A stretch of DNA of 64,000 bases from Hypomyces perniciosus (lineage: Eukaryota > Ascomycota > Sordariomycetes > Hypocreales > Hypocreaceae), in the NCBI GenBank assembly GCA_008477525.1, contig SPDT01000010.1, forward strand, positions 2,232,001 to 2,296,000, written 5' to 3'. Under the pieces are notes generated by a model. It was not told the origin of the DNA. It searched no databases and worked only from the letters and a program-made list of their open reading frames with translations. Made by a program: the position numbers and the translations under genes. Shown piece by piece: positions 11,203 through 22,836 of the stretch (positions are counted from its first letter, which is position 1; every line of letters begins with the position of its first letter).

Positions 11203-13494
11203 TCATGGCTTGAATATATGTAAATAATGGATTTTGAGCCTACCAATTCTACCCCGGAGGGCCGGCCAATTGAACTATGGAAAGGTTAGCACTTCTTCCC
11301 GTGACTGAGATACAAACAGGCGACAAACAGGTCCAATCAGATGCTCTATATCTGAGTTAGCGACGACATAACCGACAATGCATTGAAATCTTTTATAAAT
11401 ACGTACCGCGATAGCTGCCGCAATAGCGGCCGAACCGTCCTCATTGGCAGCCTACAATCTGATCAGCAAGGAGTATTCGAAATACTTTCTCAATGGCATA
11501 ATATGTGACTGACGGCCCTTTTCTCCTCCAATTCCTGAAGATTTAATGATTAGAATATTCATGTACAAACAACTGGAGTTTGAAGCCCACTTACTGCCAT
11601 TTCGGCCTTGATGGCCTGTGTCAGGTCAGCGACACTGACACAATAAAGATACCACATGCACCCTTATGACTTACTGCCTTCCTTCTCGCCGCCATCTATA
11701 AAAGTGTTAGCATGTATATGCTTTTTTTAAAAAAAAACACATACGCTCTCCTTCTGGTCCTCATGGACCAATTCTTTCTCCAGATTCTATAGCTGCTTAG
11801 TTACTATGCCTCAGGTAAAGGCACATCAACACTAACCTTGATTCAATTATCGAAATACTAAAAAGCCGATAGTCAGCTATAAATCTGAAGGTGAACATTT
11901 GTCAATTAACACCTACTTGCTTTGAAGCCTGCAGATGGAAGATTAGCTTTCCACCAGCAAGAGCCATGAGGGAGATGAAAGTCAACTAACCTCGGGGACG
12001 GGGGACTGCGACGAAGGAGCCTGATATCAGCGACGTCCATCCTTAGGGACTTTCTGAACTCACGTCCTTGCCCTATGAAGCAGATTGGTACAGACTCCTT
12101 AGTATGCAGGAAACTGGATAAAGACAAGGCAATACTTACCTCGACGTTGGCGCAGAACCAACATTGGCGGCCTGTGTGGCCCCGCTTCTTACAAACAATA
12201 CACTAGCTATATATTAATACAACGTGACAGCTGACATCCAAAAGGTTTAATGTACTTGAAGTTCCTCTGGTAAGGCGTCAGTATATATGTAATATAATAA
12301 AATACGAAAGCACTGACTGTTGTAGGGGCCTCGCTCTAATACGTAAGGCCTTAATAAATAGCCTATAAAATCAGTTTGTGAAAGATAGGGATGCTCACTC
12401 ATTGAACCTCCTGCTAGAGACATAAGTGAATACAACGAAGAATGAGATTGGGTTAATGTAATATACCATCCACCAGATTGGTCATTTCTAATACAAAGTC
12501 AGTATCAATTCGACAAAAAAATGATAGGCAAACAAAGCCGTAAATGTTTGCCTTTCGCGAAGGACACTTACGCTGGTTCAATAATGTCAACTGGTCTAGA
12601 AAGTAATGTTAAGATATGATCAGACCGCAGTAGACACGTTGTGTACATACTCAAAATCTCTGTCGAAACATCTGTCGCAAAGTTAGAAAAAGATTTAAAT
12701 CAGGGTGGAAGATATGCACATACTGGCAGTTTGGTCTGCTATTTTGTGAGTAAAAATTAACTCTCTGTTAGGTAGACAAAAAGAAGTATGTAGAAGTACC
12801 AGGGGTTGGCGCCGGGTTGGCTGAAACTATGCAAGTAAAATTGAGTAAAAGTAGAAGCGTACTGGCTTTATTCGAGAAACAAACCTTGAGCCACAGTGAC
12901 TAAGTTTTGGCAGGGGGAAATTAGTTCAAGGAATATTATGCATGGTCTTTTCCAACCTACGGAGGGTGGCGGCGGCTTCTATATCAAATCAGCAGGTGGA
13001 AAAAGATATATGACAATGGTCTTGATTGCGTTGACGTGTACTTACGCTGCTCGTCGGCTTTTCATCGTGATGCTAGAGTTAATCTCAATATAGCTAACGA
13101 AAGACAGTTATATGACATACTGGGAGGGTCCTGGAGGGACTGGGGGAAAGGGGGAAAGGGGGGGAGGGAGAGTCTGAGAAAATGGCTATATATATGTTAG
13201 AAGGTTGCGAAGAAGCATGCCTGTGACACCTACAACTGCCCGAACGGGACACTTCAGCAGAAGTCGGCAGGGTTGTCGAATATATAGCAGTCGTTTAAGA
13301 GTTAAGGATACTGCTTACTGGTGATTATCGTTGGCTGCGGCAGAGTGAGCTGTGGCCCAGTAGTATACGTAGTCGAACATGTATTGTTGAAGGACTTACA
13401 GAAGTTCTGTCTGAGTAAGGCATAATTGTCAGAACATAGATCCAAACGAAAACACCATATCAAACTTGCAGCACGTACTGGTTGTTGGTGTGCA
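11203..13494 (-). CDS. micro-exon gene: zinc-knuckle and coiled-coil protein (novel architecture)
   Basis: I do not recognise a named family. Reading the minus strand, GT-AG introns of about 40-150 nt separate these exons: 13494-13479, 13410-13400, 13349-13319, 13185-13121, 13072-13046, 12978-12961, 12899-12863, 12820-12800, 12738-12724, 12671-12651, 12595-12572, 12487-12467, 12413-12399, 12335-12318, 12266-12256, 12202-12140, 12072-12064, 12020-11991, 11928-11917, 11786-11745, 11695-11675, 11615-11595, 11534-11514, 11451-11407 and 11274-11203 (stop). The joined frame stays open for about 228 residues. Order: a Pro/Ser-rich linker; a Gln/Asn-rich helix (STEILNQLTLLNQQMTNLV); GPYNKELQ; a CX2CX4HX4C zinc knuckle (CIVCKKRGHTGRQC); a short Pro/Ser linker; a charged coiled coil (NLEKELVHEDQKES, MAARRKA, AIKAEMA, ELEEKRA); an Ala-rich segment. 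The start is not settled: further exons may reach an ATG at 13776. Zinc knuckles bind single-stranded nucleic acid; a function here is inference. The link between the exons at 11917 and 11786 is the weakest. Confidence 0.65.
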
Positions 13495-13776
13495 CTGTAC
13501 ACGTTTATCCTCGTTAGCAAATAAATCCGGCCAAGGTCATAATCACCAAGTAGAATTCTGCCTTTAGACTGGTCGCAAGATATACAGTACCTGGTTCTGA
13601 TACTGTGAAAGAGAAACAGTCAATATTTGCTTCCAATCGCAGTCAGGCTATGCGTTGGCGAGGTGTTTGCACATACGTCTGAGAAATCTGTTGGCTCTGG
13701 TAGGAATGAAAAAGGAAAAAGAAAAGGATTTTTTTTCCCCAAGATGTGAGAAATTTGTGTTGCTCTCCTTGCTCAT

Positions 13777-15100
13777 CACTGAGGGAAAGAGTGGTCAAGG
13801 GGCGGGCAAGAGTTTGGGGGCCCAACCCCTACAAGTAACCGCAACTTATGATTTGGGAGCAGAATCTGAGAGACAGATAGAAGAAAGGGAATTGCGAGAT
13901 AGACCGCTCCATAGAAAAAACAGTAAATAGACTATGGCTACTCTGCCGGTATAAGCACAATAACGTTGCCGTTGGTGTTGCCTTATGGAGCCCGACATGA
14001 GGACAAGTCGCAGAATTACTGTTTACCCATCGATGTTGAATACAGACTACCTAGTTGCCTTGAACCTTGGCTATATTTGTACTTCATTTGCTATTGTAGA
14101 TATATTCTAGTCGGATGCTGGAGGGTGAATCTTGAATGTCCAGTCATTCATAATGAAGATGCTGTTTTCGTTTGGGAGCCTTAAGCATCAACACCTCCAT
14201 CAATATCAGAATGTGCCATTGGACGTGGTGCCTGTCACCACATTAATCATTGGAAACGTCGAGATGCTGGCACAGGCCCGACCGTAGGTCTTAAGACTCT
14301 AGATTACGCGGGGTTTTGGCGAAGCAGAAATAGGCATGGCGTTTGCAACTGCTTGAGATGTTTACTGTACAGAAGATGCGGCCTTTATTTCTCTTCAATC
14401 GCCCCTGCCAGTCCATTATACCGCTGTTTTAGGAGAGCATGACCTCTTTTTCATGAAATTCCAATTATAATTCTCCACGGGAAGGCCAAACAACTGCCTA
14501 CCCTGTTTATTTAACCGATGAGGCTTGGTGAGTCCAAAAGGCATTCCTAATTAGGCAATCTCAGCTCTTGGGTGGCCAAGACAAACCTGGATTGGGCATT
14601 ACGGACTCAAATTAGTGTTTAAAAGTAGTACCCCAGCCTCTCTACTGTATTTAATACTAGTATTAGTAGAGGGCCGGGAGCAGTCTATTCCTGCAGAAGG
14701 AGTACCATGTTGGGAGATCTGAAGGCAGAGATGCCGATTCATATACTTTATATACGATATTGCACAACAAGCTTGCACGCAGGCTTCCCAGATGGCATGA
14801 TTGTATGTGCCGCCATGTACCCTCACAGTGACGTAGTATCTTGCTTACATAGTACTCCGTACTTCGTAATGACCACTCGTCTTCCTTGCAGCGGCTTCAG
14901 CTTGGCCAGGTCCGATCAAGTGCCATACGCCACCCCTGCACTATAAACCAGCTCCTCCAGCTACATTCCCCTTCTTCTTCTCCCCCTCACACCACCCATA
15001 TCGCCTCTGTCTTCTACTTCGTATCCCTTCATCTGATACTATACCAACGTCACCTCAATACAGTGACTGTCTCAATCCATGCCCGAATCGACGTGTTATT
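13777..15100. other. intergenic between divergent genes
   Basis: Presumed divergent promoter region of the micro-exon gene (minus) and the cation exchanger (plus). It contains one exact copy of the dispersed decamer TACTCCGTAC at 14853-14862. I see no gene in it. Confidence 0.5.
14942..14996 (+). promoter_or_regulatory. TATA-like box followed by pyrimidine-rich tract
   Basis: TATAAA at 14942-14947 is followed by a long C/T-rich stretch to about 14996, some 105-160 nt upstream of the exchanger ATG at 15101. A TATA-like box followed by a CT-rich stretch is a common core-promoter layout in filamentous fungi. The transcription start has not been located. Confidence 0.45.
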
Positions 15101-16685
15101 ATGGCTGATCATCATAGCCATCCCCCTACCAATGGCTCGGGACACAGCGAGTCAACACCGCTCCTCCCAACGAGTACAGCGGCAGCTCATCACCATGACG
15201 AGGGCGAGAGCGGCAGAAGCGGTTTTCACCCTCGCCACTTTTTAATCGTGCTTTGGCGGAGCTCCTGTACAGCATCTATGCTGGTCAATATCCTGTGGCC
15301 TTTCGTGCCTGTGGCTTTTGTACTGCACTTTTTACCTGGTCTTCATATCTGGAAGTTTGTCATGGCATACATCGCTGTCGTGCCCACGGCAAACCTGATA
15401 GGCTTCGCGGGTCAGGAGTATGCGCGGAAGATGCCCAAAGTGGCGGGCATTTTGATTGAGACGACGTTTGGGTCCATTGTCGAAATCATCCTCTTTGTCA
15501 TCCTAATCGCCCAGCACAAGGACGAGAGCAACAAGGGAAACGGTGATGAGGGTAACCTGATCCCCATCATCCAAGCCGCAATTCTAGGTAGTATTCTGAC
15601 CAATCTGCTACTGTGCCTTGGATTGTGTTTCTTCTTTGGCGGGTTACGCCGGGCTAGCCAAAAATTCCATGCCATTGTCTCGGAAGTTGGAAACGGACTC
15701 CTCTTGGTCGCCGCTTTTGGATTGCTTATTCCCAGCGCCTTCTACTCAGCCCTCAAGACAGAGACTGTATCTGATCTTCCCGGGTTCCGCATCCTCCATG
15801 AGACCTTTACTGAAAAGAAGCTCCAAGACGACGTGTTGCGCATCAGCCAGGCAACTTCAATCGCCTTGATTGTGGCCTTCTTCCTTTACATCTGGTTCCA
15901 GGCGAGCAGCCAACACAGCATCTTTGATGAAGTTATTGAGCGTGATGAGCACCAGGATGCCGATCGGGAAGCAGATCTGGAGAAGCCCAAGTTCACCATG
16001 ACTGAGACAATCATTGCACTTGTCATCTCCCTGACCCTCGTAACGATGCTCCTTGTCTTTCTTGTCGAGGGAATTGAGCATGTGGTGGAGAGCGGCGTTC
16101 CCGATCAGTTTCTAGGTCTGATTCTCCTCCCGTTTGTGGAGAAGGCCGCTGAGCACCTGACTGCAATTGATGAGGCCTGGGGTAAGTCTTTTCAGCCTAC
16201 TTTGGCTATATTGCAATGGTATGGCCTGCTAACAGACCCTGTCCGTCTTGTAAAGATGGAGCCATCAATGTCGCCCTCTACCACTGTCTCGCTCCATCTA
16301 TCCAAACAGCCCTCTTCAATGGTCCATTAGTCGTCATCATCGGCTGGGCCATGGGCAAGTCTATGGATCTGAATTTCGAGATATTCATGGTCGCCTTGCT
16401 TGTCCTCTCGATTTTAGTGGTCGGAAACTTCCTTCGTGATGGGGAGTCAAATTGGCTGGAGGGTGCATTGCTTGTGGTGGGTACCATCATCAACTCTCTG
16501 CCTCAATGCGAGCTAACTGAAGACAGATCGTATATGTCGTTGTTGCTATTGCGTGCTGGTATTATCCAAACCCCGATGTAGCTACGTCGAATGGCCTTGA
16601 GGGCTCGTCACTTGGCAATGTTACTATCAGCGTTGAAATACTTCACCAGCTACAAAAGCTCTTAAATGCACACTTGGGAGAATGA
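15101..16685 (+). CDS. CAX-type vacuolar Ca2+(cation)/H+ exchanger
   Basis: Three exons: 15101-16181, 16256-16476 and 16527-16685, with branch sites GCTAAC before both acceptors; 486 residues. A hydrophilic His-rich N-terminus is followed by about 11 membrane helices. The two alpha repeats of the exchanger fold are visible: IETTFGSIVEIILF followed by QAAILGSILTNLLL (first half), and FVEKAAEHLTAID followed by CLAPSIQTALFNGP (second half). Canonical CAX proteins carry GNxxE in both repeats. Here the repeats read GSIVE and EKAAE: the key glutamates are kept but the Gly-Asn pairs are altered, so this is a divergent CAX member whose ion preference may differ. It probably acts in the vacuolar membrane, moving Ca2+ or a similar cation inward in exchange for protons. 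The exact C-terminal exon is moderately certain. Confidence 0.87.
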
Positions 16686-18262
16686 AGACAGAGTTTTACT
16701 GTTTATATGGCTGTGTTCTGATGCAAGAGTTCAAGTCGATCAGTCGGATCATCACCTGAATAACGGAAATGGGGACAAAAAAAAGAGAATGAAAGAAAAG
16801 ATATGTTCGGTTTGCAGCAAAGGCAAGTCGCGAGATGTCCGTAGTACCGTATTAATCTCATGAAATCGGCCCCTCACTACGAAGCAAGCAGATGCTATCT
16901 AGATATATTCTTAATGTCTGTTGTCCGTACTATGCTTAAGCAGGTGAATTTACCGACTACATGCGAGCCGACCATCACAAAGCAATCTCATGAAGCTCAT
17001 TCATTCTATAAATTGTCCAATCTGATTTATGCACTTGCGTGACCTCAATTAGCTCTTATCCGCCACCACATGCAAGTACATGCATTGCCAACCGACCAGA
17101 CTGACAATTGGCCGAGCTGCTGCATATCTATTGCGTGCGCGTTACTGCGAGGCTACCATTCATATTCGATGTTAAATCCACGTTCATGTTGGTAGGTCCG
17201 CTTCCGTTATCTCCTGCATCTGCACTGTGGGACAGATGGGTATCGTGTCAAAGATCTACTAGTTTATGGGAAAAGCCACTCGCAAAGGGGGCCTCTTCCT
17301 AGGTCGCGTCCGTGAACACTGAAAGGGCATGGCTTGGAGGACTCACAGCCTCAATTGTTATATTCGGCCAAGACTTGACTTGTGCGACCCACGCAGTAAC
17401 TATTGGCACACGTGCGCCATTCCATACCCTTGTACATATGCAGGGAATTCCATTTCGACCACCAAAACTTTGCTTTGATGTGATAGTATGCAAAGTCCAT
17501 GAAAAGGGACACATGGATACTCCTATCATAAAGCGAGAACCGCTTGCGCGTCTACCTATCCTGCATATACGGGCGCACCAATCCATAAATGTATCAGCAA
17601 GTGGATTCTAGGCCTCCCGCCAGCAGATCGATTACACTAGACTATTATTATCCATTGACCAAGGCGGGGATGGTCGTTCTGAGACCCCCCAAGTAGCCCC
17701 AGCAATGAGTATATCACATTGGTCATGGATTGTAGATTGTAACCAACAATATTTCTGCGGGCAGAAATCTGATCAGCTGGGGATTCTGAGACACTAGACG
17801 CGATCTCAATGGCCAAGTCTTGGGATTATCCATATTACTTGTAAGTCAGGTAGCAACGCATATGGCGACTGGATGCGTGGAGAGTCTCCTCGATCCAATC
17901 ACCATGTTCATCACTCCGACACGTCACATATGTTTACACAGGTGCTTAAAATCCGGTGCCAAGAAAATATGTGTGAGGAGAAGGTGCGTCTTATTGCATT
18001 TATGATTATTATTGCATGTGTTGTGTGCTTCATAGGTCATCGTTTGTTGGTCAATCAGTGGCATATGAGAAATTGGTAGATTCTATTGAACAGAACGACC
18101 CCGAAAGCACTTCTCCTACCTACTCGCTCAACCTCACCTGGAATTGTTAGCCCTAGGATATTTGATCATCAACGAAGACCTACTTTGAGAGTTCGATTCA
18201 GTCAGCCTATTAAATAGACTTTCTTTTACAAAGACCGCCAAAGCTCTCCTGGTTTCGCCAAG
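16686..18262. other. intergenic, no gene seen
   Basis: About 1.6 kb with only short frames in all six readings and no recognisable motif. It holds the 3' end of the exchanger gene and the promoter of the ankyrin gene. Confidence 0.5.
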
Positions 18263-21200
18263 ATGCCGCCGTATCATCCGGCCTTCCCCTTCATCATTTT
18301 TTTGCTCTCGGGCTACGCCCATGCGGATTCTGGGGATGACTTTTCCAACAACTTGTTCTCCGACTTGGCACCGTAAGTACTGGTAAAATTCTGAAACGGA
18401 CCATTTCTCACTTCTTCCATATAGGATTCTAGCGCTCTTTGGTGAACGAGTGACGATGCAGTTTATGAGCCAGTCGATAAGCCTAGCTGATTGCATAATC
18501 CTAGCCATGGCTCCCCTAGGAATCATTACGATTATTGTCAGCGCCATTAGAGTCGGCGGTCCAGTATGGCTGCAGGCAATTATCGGAAGAGCACGAGAGA
18601 ATCTCTCAGCGGCCGAAATGGAGTTGATGTCGTCCACTTCTGAGGAAGTGTGTGAACTCTACAACGGTCAAACAATAGTCAGGTGCGAAGGATCGGCAAA
18701 GATCTGGGAATTCATCTGTTTATTTCCAAAGGATCGACGAGACAAGATTTCGTCCGGCAATTGGTCCGGCGAATATCCCAAGATAATGGCAATGGAACTC
18801 AATGATGCCAAGGAGAAAGGCTTGCTCATTGAGGATGGAGACTTCACTGCTTCCAAACTTGCACCTGAGACGCTGGATTCTGGGACACCGGATTCTGAGA
18901 CACCGGATTTAGAAACCGGGAACAGCAAGCAGCCACAGGAAGCAGCTGTCGACCCAGACGAAGATTTCTGTATAACAATCATTCGAGACACAAGCCCTGC
19001 GGCGCCAAATATATCTCTCAATCATCATAGCACACTCGATCAACGCGAAATCAACCCCGTTGCTATATTTGGGACCGTGTTGCAACTCGGCGTCCTTGTG
19101 TTCTTCGGCCTCATCACCTACCACCCAACAATTGCACCAAATTTCCAGAAAGACGATGAAGCTGTCGCCGCCTATGCTTTTCCTGCCACAGCCAGTGGCA
19201 CTGTTCTCTTGGTGCTCGGAATGTTTATTTGTGCTTATGTTGTTAATGACCGCACTGAAGAGCATTACTACAAGGCATGTACAGGGAAAAAAATCAAGAT
19301 GATATGGCTTCAGAAAGAACAGACTGTCAGCGACCAGGCTTTCAAGTCATTTGCGACATACCCCAGTTCAGAGTGCATGACGATCACGACATCGCGGCGA
19401 AGGGTCGCTGATAGTCAGGATGAAAAGCGAGGGCATAAAGACTTAATACCTGTCATCGGGTTGGGGACCAAAACGGTCATCGGAACCGTGATTGGTCTCC
19501 TGGGCTTCGTTACTCAATTTATTGGCTTGCGAGGAATGAATTGGTCTGCCACTGTCGCCCAGCTTGGGGCTGTCTGTCTCATGACTGTACTTCGGGCATG
19601 GATTCGTCGCGGGTTTGCCAAACATTTGGGCTCCCGAGAGCTGACTTCAAATTTCGAGCTCGACTGGTTGGCTATGAACTTACGGGATCTCGATACTTTG
19701 GAGAACATATCAGGGGGTGGGACCTCTGAAACAGACCCAGATAAAGAAAAACATATGTACATTCCCATTTCATGGATTGTCAACACAGGGCGGGGGCAAG
19801 ACTATGCGTCCTTTGGAGAAGATGCGTCCTCCATACAAGATGCGCGTTCTACAGGAGACGTGTATTCTGCAGAAGTTGCACATTCTACTAAAAAAGCTCC
19901 AGAGAAGTCTATCGCACAAAGGATTTTAATGACACGGCATGAACTCAGTCGACTCGCGGATTGGCGTGGAATAGTCAGTATGGAAGCTGTGGGGCTTGCG
20001 ACGGTCATTGAAACAGCCATGAACACCCTATTCCCACCTTCCAACAAGGACAAAAAGAGCGTTACTTGGTTTCTTGATGTCAGCCATCTGGAAAAAGACT
20101 CTCAAAAAGTGTTAATTCAGCTATCACATGACGGCAAATCCTGGAAGGTGCTAGCAGACGAGATTGAATCAGTCCTATCGCTGTGGATATATTCTATTCG
20201 AAAACAAGAGAAAAAAAGCCCAATTAAAGAGTTGAGGGGCTACCATTCTTTGAAATCCAAAGATGGTAAGGATAAGGATGAGTGGCTTCGTGCAAAAGGT
20301 CCACAGTCAAAATCGGGGCTAAGGTTGCTAGGCCCCAAGAACGAGGATCAAAAGATGCAATTGATCCAAGACCTCAAATGGTGGATACCGGGTGGCCTAG
20401 AAGAGCTCTTAGAGGTCAAAGAAATACCAAGGGGTGGAGGGAACAATGATGCTCAAGAGTTGGTAGAAAAGAGTAGGGTCGTTGGCTGCGGTCAGGCTCA
20501 GCATTTTGACAATGGTCGAGGCAATATCGAAATTGGACCCGAGAAGCGAGCGTTTCTGTTCAAACACATCACAAATAAAGCGAAAGACAATAACAAGGGA
20601 GGTCATCGAAGAAAGGAGCCTGGCGAAGAGCAATCAGGTCAAGACTACGATATTCTCGCAATCAAGTCTTTTGATCCGCTGGAAAAGCTGTATTCCAAGG
20701 ACCTTTTGTACGCTTTCATGTGTTCAGCAGCGAGCACACCCCAAAGCCGTATCGAAAGCAAAGCTGAAACCCGTCCAACAGGAACTGGAAATCCTAATGA
20801 CTGGAAGTCGGTGATGTTATGGAACAAGGATCTGGAGGATTTGGCCAGAGAATTCCAGAACAATGATTTTGGGACTCAACATGAAGCCTACCTGAGCATC
20901 ATATCGCCTCTCAGCATGGCAGAGAAACTACCATATCCCCAGGCTATATTTGATTTAGTGCGGGAAAAAGCTACGGAACAAATCAGAGAGGAAGGGTTGG
21001 AGGGAGCTGCAGATTCATTCCTGTGGCTATGGGGCCAAATACAGTGCTTTCATTCCAGCCGCACAGATATCTGGACAACAACTTTCGCATTTCTATTGGA
21101 GTATCTCTACCTGGTGATTGATGAAATATCAACCAGGGAGACCGAGGGTTTGGCATCAGAGACATTGGTAGACGTGAAAAATGAACTCGAGGAGGCACTC

Positions 21201-22487
21201 ACGAAAACAACTGAACAGGAAGATACCTTTGAGAGTCTCATGAGGCTATACAGAGAGCAGGGTCGTCCGTGGGAAAGGCTTCCGGCGCTGCTTCAAGACA
21301 TGGACCAGAATGATGTTGGTGCTACACAAGAAGCTTACCCAGAACGGTTCAAAATTACGGAATTACACCTCAAAGCCATGAGAAATGGGGATTTTGAGTT
21401 TGATTATAGTGAGAAAAGCCACGTCTATGCAAAGGATATTTGTGGTTGGACGCCGCTCCATTACGTTGCCGCCAGAGGGTCGCGAAGTTCAGCAGAAGCA
21501 CTTTGGTACAAGACCAGTCTTGTTGACTACGGTTTTCTCAACACCAAGGATCTGCGCGATTGGACGCCGTTGCACTACACTTGCTGGCGCGGCAAGAGTT
21601 CCATTGTCGAATTTCTCCTTCAGAGGAGGGCGAGCATCGACGCTCAGGGTATCTATGGAGTATCCCCTTTGCATTGCGCTGCGAGAAGCGGAAATCTGGA
21701 GGTAATAGAGTTGCTCAAAGCCGAGGAAAGAAAGAGGTCGACAACGGAAACACAATTGGGCATTTGTCAACGGTTGCGAGATTATAATGGACGTGCCCCT
21801 ATTCACTGGGCTGTTGTTGCAGGACATGCCCGCGTGGTTGAAGCACTCAAAGCCGATATTGAGCTGCAAGACAGAAATGGTTGGACGCCCCTTCACCTAG
21901 CTGTTTTGCACGACAAGTCGGACGTCATAGAAACACTACTCAATAGGTTGTCCGCCAACACGGAATCCGTTGACAAGAAGGGTCGTACTCCGTTGATTTT
22001 GGCCGCCGAGAAAAAGAAGTGGGAAGCATTGGAAAAACTCAATCAAGCTGGTGCGAACGTCAATGCTGCCGATTTAGAAGGCTGTACACCGCTTCACTCT
22101 GCTGTCAGTAACGGCGCGGATAAAGACATTATTCAGATGTTGATCGAAAACGGAGCGAAAGTCGATGCGGCCGAAACGTCCGACAAGTGGACGCCCCTAC
22201 ATTACGCTGGTCTACGAGGGGATGCGGAGGTAATGGAGATACTCCTCAACGAATGTCCGACCGCTATAAATGGTCAAAGTGTGAGTGGTTGGACACCGAT
22301 ACACGTGGCGGCACTTGGCGGGGAATTTCAAGTCGTGAAGCTCCTTATCGATAGGAAGGCCGACGTGAACATTGCTAACAACAATGGTGACACTCCTCTC
22401 CATATTGTAGCTTTTTATCATGATGAGGAAAGAGCTGTAGAAGTGGCACAAGCACTTGTCAAAGGTGGGGTACTTTTAGAAGCTTAG
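18263..22487 (+). CDS. large membrane-anchored ankyrin-repeat protein, in-frame stop near the end
   Basis: Exon 1 is 18263-18372 (signal peptide, then DLAP), then a 52-nt intron, then exon 2 from 18425; 1390 residues to the TAG at 22485. The N-terminal half has several membrane segments (SLADCIILAMAPLGIITII; VLQLGVLVFFGLI; GTVLLVLGMFICAYVV; a pair around 19440-19600). A poorly conserved middle follows. At least nine ankyrin repeats begin near residue 1040, with GWTPLHYVAARG, DWTPLHYTCWRG, GWTPLHLAVLHDK and DTPLHIVAF. The start ERVTMQFMSQSISLADCII is typical of a large fungal family of secretory/membrane ankyrin proteins of unknown function. After the TAG the same frame stays open for 32 codons to a TAA at 22584-22586 and completes a last ankyrin repeat (GGETPLDRAREMKKGKMVEY), so the TAG looks like a recent nonsense change. 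The product would lose only the final repeat. Confidence 0.88.
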
Positions 22488-22836
22488 AACAAAGGGGGGG
22501 AAACTCCACTGGATAGAGCAAGAGAAATGAAGAAGGGGAAAATGGTAGAATATCTTGAGTCAGTAAAAGGCGGCGAAGAGGCTTAAGAAATGATCAAAGA
22601 AAATATAATGGAAGCTATTATGTATGTAGAAATGGGTCTTAATTTCTTGAACCTACACAGCATCTCACGCTGAAACAGAAACACCTTGGCTGCTCTCACA
22701 AAGGACCATATTACCTGGTAGTATCTCCTAAGACATTAAATCTTTTTTATTGCTCCTATTTACGGCATCTTAAAGCTCAATATTGGGCCTGTCCTTGAAA
22801 TATATATTACTCAGGAAGCCAACAATCCACGTCCAA

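Noticed and set aside
12247..12435. a simple 62-codon ORF on the minus strand as a small gene
   Set aside because: It reads through three micro-exons (GGSM, RGPYN, ELQ) and their introns in one frame by coincidence of intron length. The segments between have splice signals and are not conserved in the inverted copy.
18450..18462. start of the ankyrin protein at the ATG codons near 18450
   Set aside because: The conserved family start (signal peptide and DLAP...LFGE) requires an upstream exon at 18263-18372, joined by a good intron.
22485..22487. programmed stop-codon readthrough in the ankyrin gene
   Set aside because: The base context after the stop does not match the known efficient motif; a simple nonsense mutation explains it better.
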